From: Gemmatimonadota bacterium
Lineage (GTDB): Bacteria > Gemmatimonadota > Gemmatimonadetes > Longimicrobiales > Gaopeijiaceae
Reading direction: 5' to 3'
DNA: 44,509 nt
NCBI GenBank assembly: GCA_028874905.1
Contig: JAPPGZ010000048.1
Coordinates: forward strand, 1 to 44,509
Shown here: positions 1 to 7,560 of the stretch, piece by piece
Numbering within the stretch: position 1 is the first letter of the stretch
Layout: every line of letters begins with the position of its first letter
The notes under the pieces: generated by a model
What the model saw: the letters and a program-made list of their open reading frames with translations, nothing else
Told to the model about the DNA's origin: nothing
Databases searched by the model: none
Made by a program: the position numbers and the translations under genes

Positions 1-23
1 AAGTAGTTAGCTGATTTCCTGCC

Positions 24-290
24 GTGATTCTGGCTGTCCCCAGTCCGCTGGTGCAACAGTACATCCGGCTGTGCATGGAGGAAGGGATCGAGATCGCCGG
101 GATCGAGTTCGTGGAGGACGCGCGCGGCAATCGCTACACGTACGACATTAACGGCACGACCAACTACAACCAGGCGCTGGGCGCCACAATGGGCGTGGAC
201 GGGATGCGGACGGTCGCGCGGTACATGCGGCGGGTGGCTGTGGGGGAGCGGCGCGCGCAGCGGAGTCGTATGCGGCGAGCCACGTGTTGA
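24..290 (+). pseudogene. C-terminal remnant of a RimK/glutathione-synthase-like ATP-grasp ligase
   Basis: An 88-residue reading frame opens at GTG 24, directly after an in-frame TGA at 12-14. It carries only the last part of an ATP-grasp fold. The stretch GIEIAGIEFVEDARGN followed by YTYDINGTTNYN matches the C-terminal metal-binding strand of RimK-like alpha-L-glutamate ligases, where acidic residues and the Asn of the DxN motif bind Mg-ATP. The N-terminal and central ATP-grasp domains (about 200 residues) cannot lie in this frame because of the TGA. It is therefore a truncated or frameshifted gene, or a fragment whose upstream part lies outside the window. The tail after RYMRRVAVGE is Arg-rich and unlike the family. 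Confidence 0.55.
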
Positions 291-314
291 GCGCGGCGGC
301 TTGGGCGCGCTCCC

Positions 315-1673
315 CTAGCTCTCGCGGATGACCACGGGTAGCCGCTTCACGATGATTGTCGGGACGCCGAATTCGTCCGTCTCGACGAAAGCGACGAGGC
401 CACCGGGGCCAAACGCGCCCGGCATGGGCGTCTCCTCAAGCGAGAACGTGCCCACATAGTCGCCTCTCGGCGTCAGGACGTCGATCCACCCGTCGGCGGG
501 CTCCTCCCCGGCGCCGATCTCGTCATCCGACCCTCCGGAGGCGACGTCGATTTGCACGAGGGGGTCACTACCCCAGCGCTCCACCCAGATCGCCCCCTCC
601 CAGGTCGTGCGAAGATCTCGGACAAGGGGCACGTCGGGCATGAAGCCCGCGTTCTCCACCATGGTGCGGATGCCGTCCACCATGCCCTCCATCATGGCCG
701 ATATCTGCGCCCGGATCGCCTCTGGAACATCGTCGCTCAGGCCCGAGGGGGTGAACTGCTCCTCGAGGGAGGATTCGAATCCTTCCAGCGCCCGCGCTCG
801 GGCGCGTTCCTGAAGCTGTTCCGTAACGGGCCGGGGTTGCAGGGGCCGGCCCACGACGCGCGATGGGTCGCCCGCCGTCTGAATCTTGACGTCGTAGGCG
901 GAGGAATCCGAATACGCCACTCCACCGCCGGGGACGACATCGAACACCATTTGGGGCGAGAAGTAGACGTACGCGTCACCGATCATGCCGAACATGTCCG
1001 AAGGATCGTCGGCCTCGATCGTAACCTGCCGCTCGGGGCGTGGTTCCCAACCCTCGGCGAACGGAACCGGAACCGCTTCTTCCCCCTCATCGAGCGCTAT
1101 CCGGTATACGGTGCGGTCCCCCGACGAGACGGACGCTTCGCCCTGGCCGAAGCGCGCCGACGCACCTCGTGTCAGGAACAGCGCCGCTCCTTCCCGCGCG
1201 TGGCGCACCCGCTCGATGTTGGCCGTCTGCGGTGCATCCGAATCCGCGAAGCGGATCGCGCGTTCGAACGACCCGTCGGCTCCGAACAGGAGGTAGGCGC
1301 GGTGTCCGCCGTCGACAAGCACGGCCCCGCCGTCGCGCCGGGCCACCATGTGTTCGACCTGGCGAAGCTCGCCCGGCCCGTCGCCCATGCGCCCGAACTC
1401 GGCAGCCAGGGCACCGGTCCCGTCGACGGCCACGATCCGGGTGGAGGACCCGGTTTCGTCCCGAATGTAGAGACGGCCGCGCGCGTCGAAGTCCATGTCC
1501 TCGATCTCCGTAAACGCATCCCACCCCTCCGCCGCAATCCCGCCGATCCGGTACACCTCCTCGAAATCGGCCGGGAGCGGATTGTCCTCGCCCGCCGGCC
1601 GAGCGGACGAACCGCCAGTGTCGCCGCCACAGGCGGCCAGCAGGGTAATGAGTGCGGCGCAGCGGGATTTCAT
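315..1673 (-). CDS. six-bladed beta-propeller lipoprotein
   Basis: A 452-residue protein with a lipoprotein signal (ITLLAACGG, lipobox LAAC with Cys near residue 15), so it is probably anchored outside the cytoplasmic membrane. The mature part has NHL/6-bladed-propeller repeats: a [13 protein letters not shown] strand, then [29 protein letters not shown] and later GAIWVERWG and [11 protein letters not shown]. GxGPGE-type loops are usual in this family, which is greatly expanded in Gemmatimonadota and in gut Bacteroidetes. No catalytic residues are visible and the ligand is unknown. Upstream on the same strand there is no partner gene. The PIN-domain remnant starts on the opposite strand across its start codon. 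The family call is reasonably sure; the role is unknown. Confidence 0.75.
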   Translation of the reverse strand: MKSRCAALITLLAACGGDTGGSSARPAGEDNPLPADFEEVYRIGGIAAEGWDAFTEIEDMDFDARGRLYIRDETGSSTRIVAVDGTGALAAEFGRMGDGPGELRQVEHMVARRDGGAVLVDGGHRAYLLFGADGSFERAIRFADSDAPQTANIERVRHAREGAALFLTRGASARFGQGEASVSSGDRTVYRIALDEGEEAVPVPFAEGWEPRPERQVTIEADDPSDMFGMIGDAYVYFSPQMVFDVVPGGGVAYSDSSAYDVKIQTAGDPSRVVGRPLQPRPVTEQLQERARARALEGFESSLEEQFTPSGLSDDVPEAIRAQISAMMEGMVDGIRTMVENAGFMPDVPLVRDLRTTWEGAIWVERWGSDPLVQIDVASGGSDDEIGAGEEPADGWIDVLTPRGDYVGTFSLEETPMPGAFGPGGLVAFVETDEFGVPTIIVKRLPVVIRES

Positions 1674-2055
1674 GAGTCAGCCTCCCGGGTTGGTGGAGTC
1701 CCAAGGTGTGGGCGGTGCGCAGGTTGCGCCAGCGGGACCGGGCGGGTGGTGCTTCTACGGGTTCCGGCATGGCCCGCGCTACGAGCGGAACGCCCGAGGG
1801 CTGCGAGCCTTCATCGACAACCCGTACGTCTCGGTGGTGCCGGTCGGAGCCACTACAGCCGACCGGTACTCGCGGATCGCGGGGTCGCTGCGCGTGAAGG
1901 GCCGCCCCATTCCCACGAACGACGTCTGGATCGCCGCCCACGCCATGGAGACGGGCGCCGACCTGGTATCGGCCGACCGCCACTTCGAGCATGTGGACCG
2001 GATCGCGTGGGTCAGGCTCAGGGCCAGGGGCAGGCGGGTCAGGCCACCGCTGTGA
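1672..2055 (+). pseudogene. truncated VapC-like PIN domain (C-terminal half)
   Basis: The segment from about 1744 to 2045 encodes GFRHGPRYERNARGLRAFI, then RYSRIAGSLRVKGRPIPTND, VWIAAHAMETGADLVSADRH and FEHVDRIAWVRL. These are the classic C-terminal motifs of VapC/PIN ribonucleases (PIPTND, WIAA, a D-x-HF metal site). The first 40-50 residues of a PIN domain, with the invariant first Asp (xxDT/S), are absent. The reading frame upstream is only the antisense of the propeller gene, and the leader after ATG 1672 ([14 protein letters not shown]) is not PIN-like. No antitoxin gene lies next to it. With one essential acidic residue missing the product should be inactive, so I call it a decayed toxin gene. 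Confidence 0.7.
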
Positions 2056-2066
2056 AGGTGCGAGTC

Positions 2067-2100
2067 GGCCAAATGAAGGAAACCGTGTTGGCCAAATGAA
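2067..2100 (+). repeat. direct repeat GGCCAAATGAA x2
   Basis: GGCCAAATGAA occurs at 2067-2077 and again at 2090-2100, a 23-bp period (about two helical turns). It lies just after the PIN remnant and about 100 bp before the HDAC-like gene. The central TTGGCCAA of the second copy is palindromic. It could be a tandem binding site or a scar of the deletion that trimmed the toxin gene. No function is shown. Confidence 0.5.
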
Positions 2101-2203
2101 AACTACGAGCCGCCAACGGCGCGTCCTCATCTTTCGGGTCCGCTGGCGACTGGCATAGCTTGACACGCGAACGACGAGCAATCCGCAACGGTGGATAACC
2201 CAC

Positions 2204-3268
2204 ATGCACCGACGTGACTTCGTGAAGACGGCGGCGGGTGCCATGGCGGGCGCGATGCGCGGGCTGCACGAGCCCGCGACCGGCGTGGCCGCCACTCCCG
2301 CCGCGGCCGCCGCCCGCACCCCGGCCACCGGCACCGTTCCCACGCCCGCCACCGGCACCGCCCTCGTCTCCGACGCGCGCTACCTCGACCACGTCCTCAT
2401 CCGCCCCAACGGCAGCCGCCCGCCCGAAGTCCCCGAGCGCCTGGTCAGAATCCGCGCCGAACTCGAGGCTCGCGGCCTGATCGAAGCCACCGTGCCGCTG
2501 TCCCCCGCCGCCGACCCGCTCGACCGTATCCGCGCCCACCACACCGGCGAGCATGTCGATTCCGTCCGCCAACTCGGCGTCACCGCCCGCGTCGCCGAAC
2601 TCGCCGTCTCCGGGGCCCTCACCGCCGTGGACGCGGTCGTCGACGGCACCGTGCGCAACGCCTTCTGCGCGATCCGCCCACCCGGCCACCATGCGAACAA
2701 CACCGGCGCCGAGGAAGGGTTCTGCTACTACAGCAACGCCGCGATCGCGGCCCGGTACGCGCAGCAAGTGCACGGCTACGAGAAGGTCCTGATCATCGAC
2801 TGGGACTACCATCACGGCAATGCCACCCAGAACGCCTTCTACGACGACCCTACCGTCCTCTTCTTCTCGGCCCACGACTGGAATGCCTACCCTGGAACGG
2901 GCGACCCGTCGCTCACCGGCGATGGTGACGGCACGGGCCTCAACATCAACGTGCACCTGGACTGCGGCGCCACCGACGCGGACATGCTCCGCCACTGGGA
3001 CAACGTGCTCTCGCCGGCCGTAGCCGCCTTCGACCCGGATTTCGTGGTGGTCTCGGCCGGCTTCGACAGCCGCCGGGACGACCTGCTGGGCTGCTTCGCC
3101 CTCACCGACGACGCCTTCCGTCGCATGACCCGGATCGCAATGGACTACGCAGACAGCTGTTGCGATGGCCGTCTGGTGTCCTTGTTGGAGGGCGGATACA
3201 ACCTCGACGGGACGGCGCTCGCCGCGGCCGCACATGTGGAAACACTGCTGGAAACGAGAAACCCATGA
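2204..3268 (+). CDS. Tat-exported histone deacetylase superfamily amidohydrolase
   Basis: A 354-residue HDAC/acetoin-utilisation/acetylpolyamine-amidohydrolase family enzyme. It is expected to hydrolyse an N-acetyl amide using one Zn ion. The signature residues are intact: RPPGHH (His162, His163), zinc ligands in DWDYHHGN (Asp201, His203) and SAGFDSRRDD (Asp288), and the transition-state Tyr332 in LEGGYNLDG. HDWNAYPGTG and a Gly-rich GDGDGTG loop also fit. The N-terminus is a twin-arginine signal (RRDFVKTAAG), followed by a Pro/Ala/Thr-rich linker (PATGT repeats, residues 24-55). Export is unusual for this superfamily, since the classic members are cytoplasmic or nuclear. The stop overlaps the start of the MBL gene (ATGA), so the two are probably co-translated. 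The substrate is unknown; an acetylated polyamine or sugar is possible. Confidence 0.88.
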   Translation: MHRRDFVKTAAGAMAGAMRGLHEPATGVAATPAAAAARTPATGTVPTPATGTALVSDARYLDHVLIRPNGSRPPEVPERLVRIRAELEARGLIEATVPLSPAADPLDRIRAHHTGEHVDSVRQLGVTARVAELAVSGALTAVDAVVDGTVRNAFCAIRPPGHHANNTGAEEGFCYYSNAAIAARYAQQVHGYEKVLIIDWDYHHGNATQNAFYDDPTVLFFSAHDWNAYPGTGDPSLTGDGDGTGLNINVHLDCGATDADMLRHWDNVLSPAVAAFDPDFVVVSAGFDSRRDDLLGCFALTDDAFRRMTRIAMDYADSCCDGRLVSLLEGGYNLDGTALAAAAHVETLLETRNP

Positions 3269-4155
3269 TCAACAACACGCGCACCCCGTGCTCCATCTTC
3301 GCTCTGGCCCTCACGCCCCTGGCGTGCGCCGCGCCAGCCGACGATCCGGCCGACGCCGCCGACCAGGGCGTCGAGATATCCCACACCGAAGTCGCCGATG
3401 GCGTGTACCTGTTCAACGCCGGCTCACACAATGCGTTCTTCGTGGACACGGACGGCGGCGTCGTGGCTTTCGACCCCATCTCGATAGAAGCGGCAGCGGG
3501 ACTGGCGGTCGCCATTCGCTCGGCGGCCCCGGACAAGCCGCTCGCGGCCATCGTCTACAGCCACAGCGACGCCGACCACGCCACGGGAGCCCCCGTGCTG
3601 CGGCAAGCGTTCGGCGACGACGTGCCGATCATCGCGCAGGAGAACGCCTTCCCCATCATCACGGCGGGCGGCGACCCCGACCTGCCCCCGCCCGATCTCA
3701 CGTTCGCGGACGAAATGACGCTGCGGTTCGGCGGCCGCGCGATCGAACTCCATTACCTGGGACCGAGCCACACGGACAACCTGCTCGTGGGGCTCGTCCC
3801 CGATGCGGGCGTTCTCTTCGCGGTCGACTTCGTCAGCAACGACCGTGTCGGCTACCGGGACCTCCCGGGGTGGCACTTCGACGACCTTTACGTGGCGCTC
3901 GACCGGCTCATGGAGATTCCCTTCGAGACCGTGGTCTTCGGCCACGGCGCGGTGGGCGACCGAGGGACCATCGAACGCCAGCTCGCCTACTACGCGGATC
4001 TGCGTGACGCCGTCCAGGCCGCGGTGGACCAGGGCCTGTCCGAAGAGGAGGCCATGGAGCAGGTGCACCTGGACGACTACGCGCACTGGGGCCAGTACGA
4101 AGCCTGGTTCCCTATGAACGTGGGGGCGGTGTACCGCTGGCTGGCGGGGGGCTGA
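3265..4155 (+). CDS. exported MBL-fold metallo-hydrolase with altered HxHxDH motif
   Basis: A 296-residue metallo-beta-lactamase-fold protein. The start ATG 3265 overlaps the HDAC-like stop by four bases. A short hydrophobic leader ends in LACAAP (Cys21), so it is exported and perhaps lipidated, although the -3 position is a poor lipobox fit. The metal motif reads H100-S-D102-A-D104-H105, where the family standard is HxHxDH: the second His is replaced by Asp. The other ligands are present: His169 (GPSHTDN), Asp188 (FAVDFVSND) and His237 (FGHGAVGD). The C-terminal region (residues about 250-296) is helical and acidic. The substrate cannot be told. Its coupling with the HDAC-like amidohydrolase suggests that the two work on the same compound class. 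Confidence 0.85.
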   Translation: MINNTRTPCSIFALALTPLACAAPADDPADAADQGVEISHTEVADGVYLFNAGSHNAFFVDTDGGVVAFDPISIEAAAGLAVAIRSAAPDKPLAAIVYSHSDADHATGAPVLRQAFGDDVPIIAQENAFPIITAGGDPDLPPPDLTFADEMTLRFGGRAIELHYLGPSHTDNLLVGLVPDAGVLFAVDFVSNDRVGYRDLPGWHFDDLYVALDRLMEIPFETVVFGHGAVGDRGTIERQLAYYADLRDAVQAAVDQGLSEEEAMEQVHLDDYAHWGQYEAWFPMNVGAVYRWLAGG

Positions 4156-4210
4156 CGCCAGGCGCGCCCCATGCCGATGCGCGGTCGGCGAGCCGGCCTT
4201 CGCCCCGCCC

Positions 4211-4930
4211 TCAGGCCCGCACCAGATCCGCGTAGACGCACTCCCGGCCGTCGGCACCGCCGTCCGGATCCGCCGCCACCGGCCGCCGCACCACCGTACC
4301 GGGTCGCGCGGGCACGGGTGACGAGAACATCGGCCCGTCCAGTACGCAGGTGTGGAACTCGCCGTTTTCGCCCAGCGGGTCGACTTGCGGGGGCAGGTCC
4401 ATTAGCAGTTCGCGGTCGAACCACCTGCCCGCGATTTCCGCCGGTGCCAGTTCGGGATTGACGGCGTTGACCACCGCACGCAGCCCCGAGTCGATCATGA
4501 TGTGGGCAAGGCGCGTGGTGTCGGCGTCCCAGATGGGGAATACGGGTGTGAATCCCGTCCCTGCCAGCCGGTCTTCGCGGTAGGCGCGAACGTCTTCCAG
4601 AAAGAGGTCGCCGAACGCGAGATGGGACGCGGCCCGCGCTTCGGGAAGCTGTCGCACCCGTTGCAGGAAGGCGCGCATCGCGGCCTCGTAGGCGTCGTTC
4701 GAGCAGGGGTAGGGGATCTCGATTTCGTAGATGGGCAGTCCCAGGCGGCGCGCCTGTTGCTCGAGGACCCAGCGCGGCGTCCCGTGTACGGACACGCGGT
4801 CGAAGGCGGGGGTGACGGTGGTGAAGATCCCCCGCACATCCCAGGTCTCCGGTTGCTGGCGGAGCACCTGTAGCCCCCATGCGGAGTCCTTCCCGGACGA
4901 CCATGAGACGAGGATGGGGGTGGGTGGCAT
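4211..4930 (-). CDS. Dph6-like (DUF71) ATP-pyrophosphatase / diphthine-ammonia ligase family
   Basis: About 239 residues starting at MPPTPILVSW. A PP-loop SSGKDS (residues 11-16) binds ATP. TTVTPAFDRVSVHG, the IYEIEIPYP strand, LAFGDLFLEDVRAYRED and NGEFHTCVLDGP near residue 200 match the DUF71/MJ0570 family. In eukaryotes and archaea this enzyme amidates diphthine on elongation factor 2. Bacteria lack diphthamide, so the bacterial members must amidate or adenylate something else. I chose the start at MPP because the family begins almost at the PP-loop strand; the longer reading upstream runs into the divergent promoter region. The gene is divergent from the glycosylasparaginase gene (131 bp apart). 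Confidence 0.8.
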   Translation of the reverse strand: MPPTPILVSWSSGKDSAWGLQVLRQQPETWDVRGIFTTVTPAFDRVSVHGTPRWVLEQQARRLGLPIYEIEIPYPCSNDAYEAAMRAFLQRVRQLPEARAASHLAFGDLFLEDVRAYREDRLAGTGFTPVFPIWDADTTRLAHIMIDSGLRAVVNAVNPELAPAEIAGRWFDRELLMDLPPQVDPLGENGEFHTCVLDGPMFSSPVPARPGTVVRRPVAADPDGGADGRECVYADLVRA

Positions 4931-5061
4931 GACGATGGCGGGCCCGCAGGCTGCGGTGTGCGGTGGCTCTCGGGGGGCCACCCATTCTACAATGTCCGTC
5001 GCCGCGGGGCCCGGCCTGCCCGGCCGAACCGCGCTCAGGTCCCTCTACTCGCGAGCATCCC

Positions 5062-6273
5062 ATGAAACGACGCGACTTCGTGAAGACCGCCGCCGCGGGC
5101 GCTGCCGTGGGCAGCGTGCCCGTGCTGGCGACACCGGCGAGGGCCCGTGCCAGCGGCCCGGGCACGCGCCCCGCCTCGCCCGCCGCCCCCGCCATCCACA
5201 CCCGAGCCACCCGGCCCGTTCTCGTCGCGGACGTGTCCTCGATCCGGTTCCGCAACGGCGGTCCCGAAAGCGCCATCGAGCGCGCATTCCGTGGCATCAC
5301 CGTGGGGGAGGACATCCTGGACGCGTGCGTCGCCGGCGTGAACATCCCGGAACAGGACCCCGAGGAGCGCGGGATCGGGTACGGCGGCTTGCCCAACGCC
5401 GACGGTGTGGTCCAGCTCGACTCCTGCCTGATGCACGGGCCGCGCAAGTGGGCGGGTGGGGTGGCGGGACTCGAGGGCGTGAAGACCCCGTCGCTCGTCG
5501 CGAAGGCGGTCGCCGAACTGACCGACCACCATCTGATCGTGGGCCAGGGGGCGCAGGAGTTCGCGCGGGCACTCGGCTTCGAGATCCACGACGACCTCAA
5601 CACGGAAGCCTCCCGCGCTCTCTGGCTGGAATGGCGCCGCCGCGTGGATCCCGGTCACTGGCTCGATCCGGAGGAGCGGCTGCGGGGAAGGGAACGCCCC
5701 GGCCAGGACGCACCCGCACGCATGCGCCGCTTCCACGACGCCGCCCTGGCGGCCGGTCTCTCCATGGTCGACGACGGCCTCATCGACCCGAACTCCTTCT
5801 GGGGCACGACAAGCCTCGAGGCCGTCTCTCCCGACGGCGACATCTGCGGCGTGACCACCACCAGCGGGCTCTCGTGGAAGATCCCGGGCAGGGCGGGGGA
5901 CTCCCCGATCCTGGGCGCGGGCCAGTACGTCGACAACGATGTCGGCGCGGCGGGCTCGACCGGCCGCGGCGAGGCCAACCTGTACAACCTGAGTTGCGCC
6001 ATGATCGTCGAGTTCATGCGTCAGGGGATGTCGCCCAGGGACGCCGGCATGGCCGTGCTGCGGCGCGTCCGCGACAACACGGTGGAAGCCCGTCTGCAAA
6101 ACTCGCGCGGCCTGCCCGGCTTCGACCTGCGCTTCTTCATCGTGAACAAGGCGGGAGACTACGCGGGCGTTGCCATGTACGGATCGGCCGAATCGGCGTT
6201 CGCGGTGTGCGACGAAAACGGGGCCCGGGAGGAGCCGCTGGAAGGGCTGCTGGAAGGCTCGCCGCGGGACTGA
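5062..6273 (+). CDS. Tat-exported N4-(beta-N-acetylglucosaminyl)-L-asparaginase / isoaspartyl peptidase family (Ntn hydrolase)
   Basis: A 403-residue Ntn-hydrolase that should self-cleave and then hydrolyse an amide bond to Asn/Asp, such as GlcNAc-Asn or isoaspartyl peptides. The Tat signal MKRRDFVKTAAAGAA is nearly the same as that of the HDAC-like gene. The probable autocleavage nucleophile is Thr249 in FWGTTSLEAVSPDGD, ten residues before the DG turn as in the family, although Gly rather than Asp precedes it (the isoaspartyl-peptidase pattern). Downstream, TTTSGLSWKIPGRAGDSPI, GAGQYVDND and GAAGSTGRGE line the active site and are highly conserved. The start is ATG 5062, since the frame upstream lacks signal-peptide character. 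It probably acts in the periplasm on glycopeptide- or peptide-derived amides. Confidence 0.87.
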   Translation: MKRRDFVKTAAAGAAVGSVPVLATPARARASGPGTRPASPAAPAIHTRATRPVLVADVSSIRFRNGGPESAIERAFRGITVGEDILDACVAGVNIPEQDPEERGIGYGGLPNADGVVQLDSCLMHGPRKWAGGVAGLEGVKTPSLVAKAVAELTDHHLIVGQGAQEFARALGFEIHDDLNTEASRALWLEWRRRVDPGHWLDPEERLRGRERPGQDAPARMRRFHDAALAAGLSMVDDGLIDPNSFWGTTSLEAVSPDGDICGVTTTSGLSWKIPGRAGDSPILGAGQYVDNDVGAAGSTGRGEANLYNLSCAMIVEFMRQGMSPRDAGMAVLRRVRDNTVEARLQNSRGLPGFDLRFFIVNKAGDYAGVAMYGSAESAFAVCDENGAREEPLEGLLEGSPRD

Positions 6274-6335
6274 GGGGGGGCGCAGCGCTGCGGGCAACGC
6301 CACGGGCCCCGCTCCCGAGGAGCCGTCGCCCTCGG

Positions 6336-7433
6336 TCAGCCGGCGTCGTCCTCCGAGTGGCGCCGCGCGATCCGCGCCAGCTTCGGGCCGATGGACGACA
6401 TCACCGCCGCGAACAAAACCACTGCCCAGCCTGCCGACAGGATCAGGTGGGCTCCGACGAGCGCCCGGGCACCGACTGAAACCGGGGCGACGGTCGCGTA
6501 GTCCTGCCCGAGCGCGGTGAAGAACGCAAAGGATATCCAGTCGATGATCCCGGTGCCGGCCTCGGCGAACGCGCCCGGACTGAAGCGCTCCAGCATTCCG
6601 TAGAACCCGGCGAAGAGAACGATGATCGTCAGGTAGCCGACCGCAAAACCGCCGATCGGGACCCACATGACGCGCAGGTAGTCGATGAGGTGGCCATAGA
6701 CCCGCAGCCGCGGCTCAAGCCAGGTGATCGTTAGGCGCCCGACCAGGAACGCGGCCGCCGGGACCACGAACGTGGAGAGCAAAACGGTCACAGCGAGCTG
6801 CCACATCCGAATCCCCGCGTCCAGCCGGCCGGTGGCCAGCATGAAGGCCACGAGCGCAACGGGCAGGGCCGCACCAAGGAGCAACAGAGCAGGAGGCCGG
6901 GTGTCGCGCCATCCGTCGTGCCGATGGGTGAGGAGGCCGGCGATCAGCGCCACTAGAGGCGCAAACCCGATTGGCATCACCGGCAACAGGGCCCTGTTCA
7001 GGTTCAACCCATCCGGATGAGAGAAGTTGCCCATCACAATCAGGGCGGGCAGGAGCCCAATGGAGAGGAGGATGGATGCAATGAATGTCTCCCGGCTCAT
7101 TTCGCGATACCTGGAGAGGCGTGCACCGCGAACCCTGATCAAACCGACCGACAGGGCAAGAACCGGCGGGACCAGGAATCCCCAGGGGTTGCCGGGCAAC
7201 AGGCCAGCGATCAGCGCCGATGCCATTCCGACAATTGAGCCGACCAGTATCCCGGTCCATGGTCCGCTGCCCGGGGTTCCGCGGAGACCCACGCCCACAC
7301 CGACCGCGAGCCCGCAGCCCGCCCCCAAGAGCACATCGGTATGAATCCCGGTGATCGCGTAACCAAAGGGTACGACGACGACGGCGACGGCGACCGCAAT
7401 CCGGACCGCCGGCCAGACCAACCGATCCTGCAT
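6336..7433 (-). CDS. multi-pass membrane protein with a pore-helix-like (Ion_trans_2-like) C-terminus
   Basis: A 365-residue, highly hydrophobic protein with roughly nine to ten membrane segments (VAVAVVVVPFGYAI, GILVGSIVGMASALIAGLL, FIASILLSIGLLPALIV and others). The last 70 residues (IDWISFAFFTALGQDYATV, then a final TM helix) are laid out like the pore helix, filter and inner helix of two-TM K+ channels. Where TxGYG belongs, this protein has T306-A-L-G309-Q-D-Y312-A-T314. So the filter is degenerate and K+ conduction should not be assumed. Upstream on the minus strand there is a good ribosome site (GGAGG about 10 nt before ATG 7433). The family of the N-terminal part was not recognised; the C-terminal resemblance is a pattern match by eye. 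Confidence 0.6.
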   Translation of the reverse strand: MQDRLVWPAVRIAVAVAVVVVPFGYAITGIHTDVLLGAGCGLAVGVGVGLRGTPGSGPWTGILVGSIVGMASALIAGLLPGNPWGFLVPPVLALSVGLIRVRGARLSRYREMSRETFIASILLSIGLLPALIVMGNFSHPDGLNLNRALLPVMPIGFAPLVALIAGLLTHRHDGWRDTRPPALLLLGAALPVALVAFMLATGRLDAGIRMWQLAVTVLLSTFVVPAAAFLVGRLTITWLEPRLRVYGHLIDYLRVMWVPIGGFAVGYLTIIVLFAGFYGMLERFSPGAFAEAGTGIIDWISFAFFTALGQDYATVAPVSVGARALVGAHLILSAGWAVVLFAAVMSSIGPKLARIARRHSEDDAG

Positions 7434-7515
7434 TTCTGCTTACCTCCGGGGCGCAGGGTTGTGCGAAAGCTAGTGCGGTGGTCCGCGGAATGCTGGCCTG
7501 GAGTGGCGTTATAGT

Positions 7516-7541
7516 TTAGTTTACGCTCTAACCTAAACTAA
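7516..7541. promoter_or_regulatory. perfect AT-rich inverted repeat upstream of the Fic gene
   Basis: TTAGTTTA (7516-7523), a 10-nt spacer, then TAAACTAA (7534-7541). The arms are exact reverse complements, and the site ends 20 nt before the ATG. It lies in a locally AT-rich island between very GC-rich neighbours. Its position fits an autoregulatory operator of a toxin module. An adjoining direct repeat (AGTTTAGTTTA) extends the left arm. Confidence 0.6.
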
Positions 7542-7560
7542 CAGCAACCAGTCGTTCAGG

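Noticed and set aside
552..2099. 515-residue open frame opposite the propeller gene
   Set aside because: It is antisense to a clear lipoprotein and is Arg/Gly/Pro-rich without any domain; a high-GC shadow. Only its PIN-like neighbour frame is real.
2160..2200. TTGACA at 2160-2165 as the HDAC-gene promoter
   Set aside because: The only TATA-like stretch (GGATAAC) is about 26 nt away, beyond the normal spacing.
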